From assembly GCA_900316795.1 (NCBI GenBank), contig ONEF01000004.1:169245-233244 (forward strand): DNA of 64,000 bases, given 5' to 3'. This document shows, piece after piece, positions 51,973 to 61,618 of the stretch (position 1 is its first letter; every line of letters begins with the position of its first letter). Under the pieces are notes generated by a model. The model was not told where the DNA came from. It did no database searches and saw only the letters and a list, made by a program, of their open reading frames with translations. The translations under genes were made by a program, and so were the position numbers. Source of the stretch: an uncultured Bacteroidales bacterium (GTDB taxonomy: Bacteria; Bacteroidota; Bacteroidia; Bacteroidales; UBA932).

Positions 51973-53073
51973 ATGGCATCTTTAGGAATCGCAAGCAAAA
52001 CACTGTTGTTCCCTTACTGGTGCATTCTGGCAATAAGGAACAAACTATACGATAAAGGCATATTCAAGTCTGAAAGCTTTGATATACCGGTTGTGTCTGT
52101 AGGAAACATCTCCGCAGGGGGAACCGGTAAAACCCCTCATACAGAAATGATTGTTCAGGCTTTGAAAAGCCGGTACAGGGTAGCCGTGGTCTCCAGAGGC
52201 TACAAGAGAAAGAGCAAAGGTTTCCGCCTGGTAAAAGCTACTGACGATTTCACCGTCTGTGGGGACGAGCCGCTCCAGATGAAAAAGAAGTTCCCGGATG
52301 TACTTGTAGCCGTATGCAAAGACAGGGGAGAGGCCATCCGCAAACTAAAGGATGAATATGGTGTGAATCTGGTTGTTCTTGACGATGCTTTCCAATACCG
52401 CAAGATCAGGCCTTCCTGCAATGTCCTGCTTGTAAACTACAACCGCACCATTGAAAACGGCAACCTTCTGCCTATAGGGAATCTCCGCGATCTTCCTTCC
52501 CAGACCAAAAGGGCGGATGTGGTGGTTGTTACCAAGTGCCCTGATTTCAGCATCTTTGACGGCAACCAGGATGAGGAGCACGGGATGGAAACCGTCAAAG
52601 AGCAGGAGACAGTCTGGAGGAAAAGTCTCGGATTGAGGGAAGACCAGCCTGTATTCTTTTCCACGGCAGTCCTGCAGCAAGCCCTTCCTGTTTTCCCCGG
52701 CCTCTGCAACAAAAGATACATGTACTCCAAGTTTGCGGTAGCCTTCACCGGTATCGCGGACGATACGCTTTTCCGTTCCCAGCTGGTTTCCACACACAAG
52801 CTTGAGGAGGTACTCAAATTTGCTGACCACAGGAACTTTTCACGCTCGGACATCAGGAAGATTGAAGCCATGGCCCAAAGGCAGAAAGAGGCGGCGGTAA
52901 TAACCACAGAGAAAGACAGCATGAGGCTGAAAACCAACAAATATATCAGCGATGAGCTGAAAGAGAGACTGTTTGCCCTTCCTGTGGGAGCCCGCATCAT
53001 CCCGGAGGGCAAAAGAGAAGAGTTCTTCAAGACCATAACATTTATGAAGAATGACCGCATCGCTGAGCGATAA
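51973..53073 (+). CDS. lpxK: Tetraacyldisaccharide 4'-kinase
   Basis: 366 aa. One N-terminal membrane segment, then VSVGNISAGGTGKTPHTEMI (Walker A), VAVVSRGYKRKSKGF, and VVLDDAFQYRKI (LpxK DDGFQ-like). Phosphorylates lipid A disaccharide at the inner membrane. The last codons RIAER carry a near-palindromic ATCGCTGAGCGAT. Confidence 0.95.
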   Translation: MASLGIASKTLLFPYWCILAIRNKLYDKGIFKSESFDIPVVSVGNISAGGTGKTPHTEMIVQALKSRYRVAVVSRGYKRKSKGFRLVKATDDFTVCGDEPLQMKKKFPDVLVAVCKDRGEAIRKLKDEYGVNLVVLDDAFQYRKIRPSCNVLLVNYNRTIENGNLLPIGNLRDLPSQTKRADVVVVTKCPDFSIFDGNQDEEHGMETVKEQETVWRKSLGLREDQPVFFSTAVLQQALPVFPGLCNKRYMYSKFAVAFTGIADDTLFRSQLVSTHKLEEVLKFADHRNFSRSDIRKIEAMAQRQKEAAVITTEKDSMRLKTNKYISDELKERLFALPVGARIIPEGKREEFFKTITFMKNDRIAER

Positions 53074-53102
53074 GCTGAAATCAAACTTAATTACATAGAG
53101 AT

Positions 53103-54392
53103 ATGACTCAAGAAAAACAAAAAAGCTACGTTATTCCATTGGCCTGCATAGGATTCATGTTCTTTGCAGTTGGATTCGCACTTGGACTTAACGGCTATCT
53201 GATTCCTCTGCTGAAAGGTTCTTTGAACGTTTCAGGAGCTGCTTCCTATCTTATTTTGTTCGTGACATTTGCGGCTTTCCTGATTTTCGGGTATCCTGCT
53301 GCCTCCATCATCAAGAAGATAGGCTATAAGAAGACCATGTCCTTGGCCTTTATGATCTTCACCGTGGCTTTCCTGCTTTTCGTGTGGCCGGCAAAAATCG
53401 CTGAGGCCAATATGGAAGGCGGAGTGGTTGCTTCCGGCGTAAGGACAAAATGCCTTATCCTGTTCCTGGCGGCGTCCTTTATCAGCGGTTTGGGAAATAC
53501 AATCTTGCAGGCTGCCATTAACCCCTACATCACTATTCTGGGGCCTCTCGAAAGCGGCGCCAAGAGAATGAGCATTATGGGAATATGCAACAAACTCGCA
53601 TATCCTGCAGCTACTCTGTTCATTGCCTGGCTTATAGGGAAGAGCATCTCAGACGCAAAGGTCGGAGACATCATTACCCCGTTCTATGTGATAGCCGGCA
53701 TTTTCTTCTTCCTGGGTATAATCGTGCTGTTTGCTCCGCTTGAGGAAATCAAGGCAAAGGGAGAAGAGGAAGGAACCGAGGCAGACTGCCCTTATGCAGC
53801 TGACAAGACTTCCATCTGGCAGTTCCCTCATCTGGTTTACGGCTGTCTGACACTGTTCCTCTATGTGGGAGCCGAGACTCTGGCTTTGCAGACACCGGTA
53901 GATCTGGCCAATGAACTTCATCTCCCTAATCCGGAACTCTATCCTTTCCTTCCGTCAATAGGAATGACCATAGGATATATTATAGGTATATTGCTTATCC
54001 CTAAAACCCTTTCACAGGCTTCCGCCCTCAAGATCTGCGCCTGGCTCGGCGTGCTTGGAACGGTTTGCGCCCTTCTGGTGCCGGCACAGTATTCAATCTG
54101 GCTCCTGTTTGCAATGGCACTGGCCTGCTCACTTATGTGGCCGGCCATCTGGCCTCTTGCAATGGCAGACCTGGGCAAGTTCACAAAGAAAGGAGCAGCC
54201 CTCCTTGTTGTAACCATATTCGGCGGTGCTGTCATTCCGTTCCTGTTCGGTCTTTTGAAGGATTACCTTTTCAAATCAGGCTTCGAGGCCCCGAGAGCCA
54301 CCCAGTATGCATATCTGATAGCTCTCCCTTGCTTCCTGGTGATTTTGTGGTATGCCTATAAAGGACATAAAATCAGAAGGGTATCCAAATAG
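53103..54392 (+). CDS. Sugar MFS transporter, glucose/galactose (GluP/FucP) family
   Basis: 429 aa with about 12 membrane segments. GFALGLNGYLIPLL, INPYITILGP and the FVGAET-like LYVGAETLALQ segment match the FHS family of proton-sugar symporters. The substrate within fucose/glucose/galactose is not decided. Follows lpxK by 29 bp, possibly co-transcribed. Confidence 0.9.
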   Translation: MTQEKQKSYVIPLACIGFMFFAVGFALGLNGYLIPLLKGSLNVSGAASYLILFVTFAAFLIFGYPAASIIKKIGYKKTMSLAFMIFTVAFLLFVWPAKIAEANMEGGVVASGVRTKCLILFLAASFISGLGNTILQAAINPYITILGPLESGAKRMSIMGICNKLAYPAATLFIAWLIGKSISDAKVGDIITPFYVIAGIFFFLGIIVLFAPLEEIKAKGEEEGTEADCPYAADKTSIWQFPHLVYGCLTLFLYVGAETLALQTPVDLANELHLPNPELYPFLPSIGMTIGYIIGILLIPKTLSQASALKICAWLGVLGTVCALLVPAQYSIWLLFAMALACSLMWPAIWPLAMADLGKFTKKGAALLVVTIFGGAVIPFLFGLLKDYLFKSGFEAPRATQYAYLIALPCFLVILWYAYKGHKIRRVSK

Positions 54393-54539
54393 TTTGGAGA
54401 AAGGGCTAAAGACAATAACGCAGAAATCCTTTTTTGAAGAGTTTTGTATGTTTTCCTGAAAGGGCTTTTTTGAGGTTTCTTCTGCAACGAAAAATGCAGT
54501 TTTTGCATCTTTTGTTAGGTTTTTTCGCAAAAAAATAAC

Positions 54540-54547
54540 TACATTTG
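54540..54547 (+). promoter_or_regulatory. -7 element upstream of susC
   Basis: TACATTTG, 92 bp before the susC ATG. The 54393-54639 gap also has poly-T/poly-A tracts and no gene. A TTTG lies 25 bp upstream, longer than ideal. Confidence 0.5.
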
Positions 54548-54639
54548 CGATTGTGGTTTTTTGCCCAAAATAAGACAAAAATTAAGAACAACAACCATTT
54601 GGCTAAAATTTAACACTATAACCAACAAAAAAATTAACT

Positions 54640-57600
54640 ATGTTTTATCAGACAAAAACTAACAGGCATTTCCGCCTGGGCATAGCTTTCCTGTTGGCAG
54701 CAATGCTGTCAATCGGACAGATCTTTGCCCAGAACGTGAATGTCAGCGGAAAGGTTACCGATCAGAACGGTGAACCTGTACCCGGTGCCGCTGTCTATGT
54801 GAAAGGCAGCCCAAGGACCGGTACGAGCACAGATGCAGACGGCCGCTACACCCTGAGGGTGGCAGGCAACGCAGTGCTTGTATTCCAGTCAGTTGGATAC
54901 GGAACCATAGAGGTTCCTGTAAACAACAAGAGTGTGGTTAACGCAATGCTCAAGGATGACGCCACCGTCCTCAACGAGACGGTCATCACCGCAGAGTTCG
55001 GTCAGAAGCGTGTCCAGCGTTCCGTTGGATCCGCAGTCCAGAACGTGAAGGCCACCGATATCCAGGAGTCTGGACGTGACGCCTTCGTATCCGCACTCCA
55101 GGGCCGTGTAGCCGGTATCACCGTTACCTCTACGGGCGGTGCGCCAGGTGCCTCCACCAACGTTATCCTGCGTTCCGTAACATCAGTTTCCGGAAACAAC
55201 CAGCCTCTGTACGTTATCGACGGTGTGCCGATGAACAACAACACCTTCGACCCTAACCACGGATTCGCCGTACCCGACGAGGTATCCACCCTGTCCTACG
55301 ACTTCTCCTCCAGAGGAAACGACCTCAACCCTGAGGACATCGAGAGCATGACCATCCTTAAGGGTGCGGCAGCAGCCGTTCTCTACGGATCAGACGCTTC
55401 CAACGGTGCCATCGTGATCACCACCAAGAAGGGATCCAAGGGCGCGGGCAAGATCACTTACAGCAACCAGCTGACCTGGTCAAAGAGCTGGGGCTTCCCT
55501 GAGATGCAGACCGAGTTCGCCAACGGAGGTTATGGTTTGACCAACTTCTACAACTCCAGCTACTTCGGAGGCCGCTATCCTGCAGACGGCAGCGTAAAGC
55601 TGTACGACAACGTGAAGGCTCTGCTTCAGACCGGTTTCTCCCACACCCACAACGTAGCCGTTGAAGGCGGTACCGACAAGATCACCGTCCGCGGCGCCGT
55701 TTCCTACCTGGACCAGAAGGGAACCGTGAAGACTACAGACTACACCCGTCTGAACATCACCCTTTCCGGAAGAGCCGAGGTTACCAAGTGGCTGAACTTC
55801 GAGTCCACGATGGCTTACACCGAGACCACCAACACCAAGGCCCGCAAGGGTATCTACGGTGTGTTCAGAAGAGCTCACCAGTGGCCTTTGGTTGACAACA
55901 TGAAGGAATATCTGGATCCGGACGGAGTACAGATGAAACTTCCTGAATACTACGAGGATACAGACCTTCTCAACCCTCTGTACGACCTGTACAAGAACAA
56001 GAACTACGACGAGTCCAAGAGATTCCTCACCACACTGGCAGTGAACGTGACTCCAACCAAGAACACCTTCATCACAGCCAGAATGGGTTGGGACGCATCC
56101 AAGTCCAAGTATGAGAACTTCTACCATCCATACTATGCAGACCGCAACAACGGCTCATACGGTCAGGGCGGTGGCGTGAACATCGCCAAGAACGACCTCG
56201 TTGACAAGTCCCTGAACATCCTGGCAGGTTACAACAACCAGTGGGGAGACTTCTCCTTCCGCGCCCAGGTAGGTTACCACCAGCAGGAGAACGGCCGCGA
56301 GAGCATCTCCCTGTACGGCAGCAAGTTCTATGTAATTGACTTCTACGCTTTGGCAAACTGCGACGACGACACCAAGGTAAGCAAGACCATCAACACCAAG
56401 AGAAGGATCCAGGCTATCTCCGGAGCCATCGAGCTCGGCTGGAAGAACATGGCCTTCCTGAACTTCCGCGGACGTAACGACTGGTCTTCAACCCTTCCGA
56501 AGAACAACCGTTCATACTTCTATCCTGCAGTAGAGGCTTCCTTCATCGCAACGGAGCTTCCGTTCCTGAAGAACAACGACATCCTCTCTTACCTGAAACT
56601 CCGCGCATCTTACGCGCAGGTAGGTAAGGACGCATCCCCTCAGGCCATCTACCCTGCACTGGAGCTGAACGAGGTAATCGGCGGCGGTTTCGGTTACGGC
56701 TACACCGGCCCTAACGAGACCCTGAAGCCTGAGATGAACTTCGAGACCGAGGTCGGCTTCGAGGCACGACTCCTCAACGACCGCATCAACATGGACTTCT
56801 CCTACTTCTGGAGAAAGTGCAAGGACCAGTACATCGAGGCTTTCCGTCTGTCATACGCAACCGGATTCGTATTGAACAACATGAACGTGGGTACGTTCAA
56901 GACCTGGGGATGGGAATTCCACGTTGACGGCGACATCATCCGCTCAAACGGCTGGAGATGGAACATAGGTCTGAACCTCGACCACAACGATTCAGAAGTT
57001 ACATACCTTCCTGAGAACGTTACCGAGTACTACAACGCATACACCTGGCTGTCAGGTAACCTGCGTAACGGTATCAAGGTAGGATACCCTGTATTCTCAA
57101 TGACTGGACGTGACTACCAGAGGAACGAAAAGGGACAGATTCTCATCGACCCTACCACCGGTTATCCTCTGACCTCAACCGACTGGTCTTACATGGGCGA
57201 CCGTAACCCTAAACTGAAGTACGGTATCACCTCTTCAGTATCATGGGGCAACTTCCGCCTCAGCCTCCTGATTGACGGCCGCTTCGGCGCTACAGTTGTA
57301 AACGGCACCAAGAGAGCCATGATGGGCAACGGTACTTCCAAGGAGTCCGTCATCCTGCGTAGCATGAACCAGTACATCTTCCGCGGCGTGCTCAAGGACG
57401 GCCACGAGAACGATGAAGTTCCTACCCCTAACAACGTTGTAGTGGACTTCAGCAACTTTGGTAACGGCATCTACGGCGGTTCCGACTGGGATTGGCTGGA
57501 GAAGCACGTGAACTGGATGAGACTGAAGGAAATCCGTTTCCAGTACAGGGTTCCTGCAAACTGGCTCAAGAGCGCAACCCACAACCTGCTCTCAAACGCA

Positions 57601-57771
57601 AGCGTATGGGTAAGTGCAAACGACCTCTGGACACTGACCAACTACTCAGGTGTTGACGCGGTCGGTAACTCCAACTCCGCTTCCCTCGGTGGAACCGGCG
57701 GTATCGGTATTGATGCCTGGGGTATCCCTACTCCTAGGAGCGTTTCTTTGGGTATCAACTTAACCTTCTAA
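54640..57771 (+). CDS. susC: SusC/RagA-family TonB-dependent outer-membrane receptor
   Basis: 1043 aa. Signal peptide (IGQIFAQ), a carboxypeptidase-like regulatory domain (VSGKVTDQNGEPVPGAAVYV), a plug domain (ESGRDAFVSALQGRVAGITV, PLYVIDGVPMNNN, ILKGAAAAVLYGSDASNGAI) and a 22-strand barrel ending GINLTF. Imports oligosaccharides or peptides with its SusD lid. Codon use is strongly biased, suggesting high expression. No adjacent glycosidase or ECF/anti-sigma pair, so the substrate is unknown. Confidence 0.95.
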   Translation: MFYQTKTNRHFRLGIAFLLAAMLSIGQIFAQNVNVSGKVTDQNGEPVPGAAVYVKGSPRTGTSTDADGRYTLRVAGNAVLVFQSVGYGTIEVPVNNKSVVNAMLKDDATVLNETVITAEFGQKRVQRSVGSAVQNVKATDIQESGRDAFVSALQGRVAGITVTSTGGAPGASTNVILRSVTSVSGNNQPLYVIDGVPMNNNTFDPNHGFAVPDEVSTLSYDFSSRGNDLNPEDIESMTILKGAAAAVLYGSDASNGAIVITTKKGSKGAGKITYSNQLTWSKSWGFPEMQTEFANGGYGLTNFYNSSYFGGRYPADGSVKLYDNVKALLQTGFSHTHNVAVEGGTDKITVRGAVSYLDQKGTVKTTDYTRLNITLSGRAEVTKWLNFESTMAYTETTNTKARKGIYGVFRRAHQWPLVDNMKEYLDPDGVQMKLPEYYEDTDLLNPLYDLYKNKNYDESKRFLTTLAVNVTPTKNTFITARMGWDASKSKYENFYHPYYADRNNGSYGQGGGVNIAKNDLVDKSLNILAGYNNQWGDFSFRAQVGYHQQENGRESISLYGSKFYVIDFYALANCDDDTKVSKTINTKRRIQAISGAIELGWKNMAFLNFRGRNDWSSTLPKNNRSYFYPAVEASFIATELPFLKNNDILSYLKLRASYAQVGKDASPQAIYPALELNEVIGGGFGYGYTGPNETLKPEMNFETEVGFEARLLNDRINMDFSYFWRKCKDQYIEAFRLSYATGFVLNNMNVGTFKTWGWEFHVDGDIIRSNGWRWNIGLNLDHNDSEVTYLPENVTEYYNAYTWLSGNLRNGIKVGYPVFSMTGRDYQRNEKGQILIDPTTGYPLTSTDWSYMGDRNPKLKYGITSSVSWGNFRLSLLIDGRFGATVVNGTKRAMMGNGTSKESVILRSMNQYIFRGVLKDGHENDEVPTPNNVVVDFSNFGNGIYGGSDWDWLEKHVNWMRLKEIRFQYRVPANWLKSATHNLLSNASVWVSANDLWTLTNYSGVDAVGNSNSASLGGTGGIGIDAWGIPTPRSVSLGINLTF

Positions 57772-57782
57772 TCGAAAGGAAT

Positions 57783-59879
57783 ATGAAAAAGATATACACT
57801 ATAATTCTCGTTGCAACCCTGGGATTCTTCTTTGCCGGTTGCGACCATTATCTGGACGTCAACAAGAATCAGGACGCACCGGATGAGGAGCAGGTGATGG
57901 ACTACCACTATCTTCCAGGAGTGGAGATGTGGCTGGGTAACCTCTACTGGGATATCCGCGCTACAGGACCTCTGAGCCAGATGCTCGGTACGGTTTCCTA
58001 CACCGGCTTTGCAAACAACTACGCATACTCTTCTGCTGACGCTGCAGGTGAGATGTGGAGAATTACCTACTGGCTCCAGGGAAAGAACCTCGAGAACATC
58101 ATCAAATATGCCACTGAGCATGAGAGATGGACCATGGCCGGCATCGGCTGGATTCTCAAGGCACATTCTTGGGACGTTTCTACAAAGGAGTACGGTGAGA
58201 TGCCTCTGCAGCAGGCTTTTGAGCCGGGCAGACTGTCTCACGACTATGACTATCAGCCGCTGATCTATGACTCCATCCGTACTTGGGCTCTCAGAGGTAT
58301 TGAACTTCTCGAGAGAACAGACAATACCGTTTACGGAGGCATCTGGGCTGACTATGAACCTATCTTCAAGGGCAACAAGGACAAGTGGATCAAATTCGGC
58401 CATGGCGTTATCGTGCGCAACCTGGCTTCCCTGACAAGGAAGAGCAACTTCGTGTCTGACTATGCCAACGATCTGATCGCACACGGAAAGCTCGCCATGC
58501 AGGTAAATGACGACAACTTCCTGATCCCTACCCTCGGAGGCGGCGCTGACGCAAGGTACAACTCATACAACAACTTCTGGGGTGTACACAGGTCAAACCT
58601 CTCCCTGAACTACTATCAGAGCGACTACATCGTGAAGATAATGACAGGTACCGTTCCTTTGTATGACCACGCTACGGGTGACATCGTAAAGACTGAGAAG
58701 GAAGACCACCGTAAAGATTATTATCCTTACGCTCTCAACCCTAACCAGATTATCGCAGACACCATGGTAGAACTTGCAGGACATTTCGATCCTCGTGTTG
58801 TTGCTAAACTTGCCCCAAGAACCATGTATGGGAGTCAAACAAAGAAAGACTGGGGAAAAAGGACTCCTAATGATTATCGGAATATTGATATAAAGGACTC
58901 TGTTAAACTGGCATATCAGTACTTCGGCGGTTCCTTATTCAATAGCAGGACAGGTTACCAGGGATGGAACGCTCCTTCACTCTACGGAAGAAACGACTAC
59001 GGCAACACTGATATTGACGGTATCGGCCGCTGGCTTTTCCGCAACGACGCTCCTGTAATCGGTATGACTGCCGGCGAGATCCAGTTCGACATGGCAGAGG
59101 CTTACTGGTATATGGGCGACAAGGCAAACGCTCTGGCTTGCTGGAAGAAGGGTATCGAACTCGATATGGACTTCACAGCTAAATACCTGAGGCCTGGATC
59201 TCCAAAACAAGGTGATCCAATGCCAGAAATAGATGCAAAGGGAAATGATATAAAAGACGCAGAAGGTAATATTATTCAAAGAAAGGACGAAAAAGGTGAT
59301 CCTGTATTTTGGTGGGGGATCGGCGGTTCTCTTCCTGGCGGAGACTTCATCTCTACCAGACTGTTCAACGAACTGGCTCAGGAATATCTTAACGGACCTT
59401 ATGTTGCCGGTATCACAACCTCAACCCTCACACTCTCCCACATCATGATGCAGAAGTACGTGCACCTGTGGCCTTGGGGAGCTTACGAGGCTTGGGTTGA
59501 CCTCAGGAAGTATCACTATGACATTGACTACACCGGAGATTACCCTACACTTGGCAATGGCTGGGAGAAGGATGTTCTGAACCAGAAGTGGGATGAAGAC
59601 GAGACCAAGGTTTACAAGGGATTCTACCTGGCTCCTGCACAGGTTGAAGGAAGAAAGACTGCTTACACAGCTGACAACGAGGGCTCTCCTGCATACCGTA
59701 TCGCTCCGCGTTACAACTCCGAGTTCATGTGGAACAGACCGGCTCTGGCTGCTCTGAAGCCTATTCCTGGCCTGGTTCCTGACAATACTTCTTCTACCGG
59801 ATACGCTTACAAGAACTACCATATCTCAATTCCTTGGTTCGCATATCCTGGTGACTACCCAGAATCTGTTCACTATTAA
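57783..59879 (+). CDS. susD: SusD/RagB-family nutrient-binding lipoprotein
   Basis: 698 aa. Lipobox FFFAGC; TPR-like helical SusD fold with YLDVNKNQD, GPLSQMLGTV and PWGAYEAWVDLRKY. Forms the lid over SusC. Longer than most SusDs because of two segments (about 58803-58935 and 59186-59320) with AT-rich codons unlike the rest. They probably form variable surface loops. 11 bp after susC. Confidence 0.92.
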   Translation: MKKIYTIILVATLGFFFAGCDHYLDVNKNQDAPDEEQVMDYHYLPGVEMWLGNLYWDIRATGPLSQMLGTVSYTGFANNYAYSSADAAGEMWRITYWLQGKNLENIIKYATEHERWTMAGIGWILKAHSWDVSTKEYGEMPLQQAFEPGRLSHDYDYQPLIYDSIRTWALRGIELLERTDNTVYGGIWADYEPIFKGNKDKWIKFGHGVIVRNLASLTRKSNFVSDYANDLIAHGKLAMQVNDDNFLIPTLGGGADARYNSYNNFWGVHRSNLSLNYYQSDYIVKIMTGTVPLYDHATGDIVKTEKEDHRKDYYPYALNPNQIIADTMVELAGHFDPRVVAKLAPRTMYGSQTKKDWGKRTPNDYRNIDIKDSVKLAYQYFGGSLFNSRTGYQGWNAPSLYGRNDYGNTDIDGIGRWLFRNDAPVIGMTAGEIQFDMAEAYWYMGDKANALACWKKGIELDMDFTAKYLRPGSPKQGDPMPEIDAKGNDIKDAEGNIIQRKDEKGDPVFWWGIGGSLPGGDFISTRLFNELAQEYLNGPYVAGITTSTLTLSHIMMQKYVHLWPWGAYEAWVDLRKYHYDIDYTGDYPTLGNGWEKDVLNQKWDEDETKVYKGFYLAPAQVEGRKTAYTADNEGSPAYRIAPRYNSEFMWNRPALAALKPIPGLVPDNTSSTGYAYKNYHISIPWFAYPGDYPESVHY

Positions 59880-59885
59880 TAGTTT

Positions 59886-60755
59886 ATGAATATGAAAAAG
59901 TTTAGATTTTCTATTATAGCATTTGCAGCTCTCCTCGTTCTGGGTTCCTGCACAAAGCATAAGCTGTGGTTCCCTATGGACGAGATGCCTAAAGACTGGG
60001 CTGAGATTCAGCTTCACTATATGGAGCCTATCAATAATGTGGCTGCAAACAACATAGACTCCGTTTATATTAACGGCACATTGTATTCCTCCAAAGACGG
60101 TGGCGGTACACTCTTCCCTTACAATGGAGTTCCTTGCATGGATGTAGGAAAATTCTTTGGCGTAAAGTCCGGTTCCGTAAACATCCGCCTGATGAGAGGT
60201 GGTGAAACCATTTACGACAGGAACGTGAACCTTGAGGCCAAGAAGCAGAACGTGGTTATCCACGACCTGAATGCAGATCCTATAGTTATAGACAACAGGT
60301 ATCCTTATTGGCACGATAGAGGAACAGCTGCTACAGCTGCTACATTCAAAGATGACTCCGTATGCAAGGTTATGTTCGTGAACCTTCTGTATGAGTCTCC
60401 TGGCGTTCCTTATCCTGGAAAACTCCAGTATCAGTACAAGCGTCACGATGCAGCTGAAGACGAGCCTTGGAACAACATCGGCGAGCCTGTAGGATTCGGA
60501 GAGGCTACTGAAAGGACACTTGTGCTTATCCATTGGGAAAGCGGTCCTACTGGTAACTATAACAAAGTACAGAGAGAGGACTACCGAATTCTTGACGAGG
60601 CCGGCAATGTCCTTCAGGTAAGAAACTCTTCTGGAAAGATGGTTGACTATTCCGACTGGTGGAATGCACGTGTCGGAAAAGTTTACATGCACTTCCTTAG
60701 AGGCTATAGAACAGCCACCCCTATTTCAGGAGTTACAGTATGGACTTCTCTCTAA
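59886..60755 (+). CDS. Surface lipoprotein, third gene of the Sus operon
   Basis: 289 aa with lipobox VLGSC. Beta-rich, with HYMEPINNVAANNIDSVYIN and a repeat-like Ig pattern. No clear family; similar lipoproteins often follow SusD and act as glycan or peptide binders. ATG at 59886 or 59892. 6 bp after susD. Confidence 0.78.
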   Translation: MNMKKFRFSIIAFAALLVLGSCTKHKLWFPMDEMPKDWAEIQLHYMEPINNVAANNIDSVYINGTLYSSKDGGGTLFPYNGVPCMDVGKFFGVKSGSVNIRLMRGGETIYDRNVNLEAKKQNVVIHDLNADPIVIDNRYPYWHDRGTAATAATFKDDSVCKVMFVNLLYESPGVPYPGKLQYQYKRHDAAEDEPWNNIGEPVGFGEATERTLVLIHWESGPTGNYNKVQREDYRILDEAGNVLQVRNSSGKMVDYSDWWNARVGKVYMHFLRGYRTATPISGVTVWTSL

Positions 60756-60762
60756 AATTTTG

Positions 60763-60800
60763 AAATTGCTGTGGCATCTTGAAAGGTGCCATGGCAATTT
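60763..60800 (+). terminator. Strong hairpin after the Sus operon
   Basis: AAATTGC-TG-TGGCA pairs with TGCCA-T-GGCAATTT around an inner TC...GG loop. There is no long T-run after it; it may act as a 3' stability hairpin as much as a terminator. Confidence 0.6.
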
Positions 60801-60969
60801 CTTGATTTAGAAATTGTTGGAACTGTCTTAAAAGAGGTTGGTATCTTCCATGATCTTCTTTGAAGGTTTTGGTATGGTATTTGAGAACTCTGTATAAAGA
60901 CAGTTCCATCTGTTTATAAAGTCACATTATTTGAATTTGAAGAATTATTAACTTTAAAACAAATAAGAA

Positions 60970-61476
60970 ATGAAAAGATTTTTGATTCTTGCAGTTGCAC
61001 TGATGGTAGCTCTCCCTACTTTTGCACAGAAACTGTCAAAGGAAGAGAAGGCTGCACAGGCCAAGGCTCTCAACGAGACAGCCATCAAGGCTATCGAGGA
61101 TAACGACTGGGCCATTGTCCCTACTTCTTACATAGACGCTGACGGTGTTGACAACCAGCTCACTGACAACGCCATCTTCATCTCTTTCGAGAAGACTCAG
61201 TTCTTTGCACAGGGAGCAAGAGTTTGCGGAGACGGCCGTACACTGGTAGCCGAGATCAAGGATTTTGACAAGAAGATAGACAAGAAGGGCAACCTCAAGA
61301 TGAGCTTCAACGTGGTTGGAAGATATATCCAGGGAAAGTATCAGGTAACCATGAAGAACAACGGCAATGTTGCCGATGTTATCTTCACCCCGACTTCCGG
61401 CACCGTCCGCAAGTTCCAGGGTCCTATCCTCCCTTCAAAGGCTGCCGGTTTCTACAAGAAATCAAGCCCTATGTAA
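60970..61476 (+). CDS. Exported DUF4251-like protein
   Basis: 168 aa with a signal peptide (LPTFAQ). KEEKAAQAKALNETAIKAIE, then a lipocalin-like beta region ending in GRYIQGKYQVTM and GTVRKFQGPILPSK. The family is Bacteroidota-specific and of unknown function. Single gene with its own terminator. Confidence 0.75.
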   Translation: MKRFLILAVALMVALPTFAQKLSKEEKAAQAKALNETAIKAIEDNDWAIVPTSYIDADGVDNQLTDNAIFISFEKTQFFAQGARVCGDGRTLVAEIKDFDKKIDKKGNLKMSFNVVGRYIQGKYQVTMKNNGNVADVIFTPTSGTVRKFQGPILPSKAAGFYKKSSPM

Positions 61477-61532
61477 AAGTAATTTCCTGAACCACTGAGT
61501 CTTTGAAACAGTATTCAGTCAGGAAATATCAG

Positions 61533-61569
61533 AAAAGAGGTTGACAAAGAGGTCAGCCTCTTTTTTTTT
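61533..61569 (+). terminator. Terminator after the DUF4251-like gene
   Basis: AGAGG-T-TGAC pairs with GTCA-G-CCTCT, then nine T. Confidence 0.88.
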
Positions 61570-61618
61570 CTTACCTTTATAACCCGATCGCTGAAAATAA
61601 TTTTAAAACACGAATATT

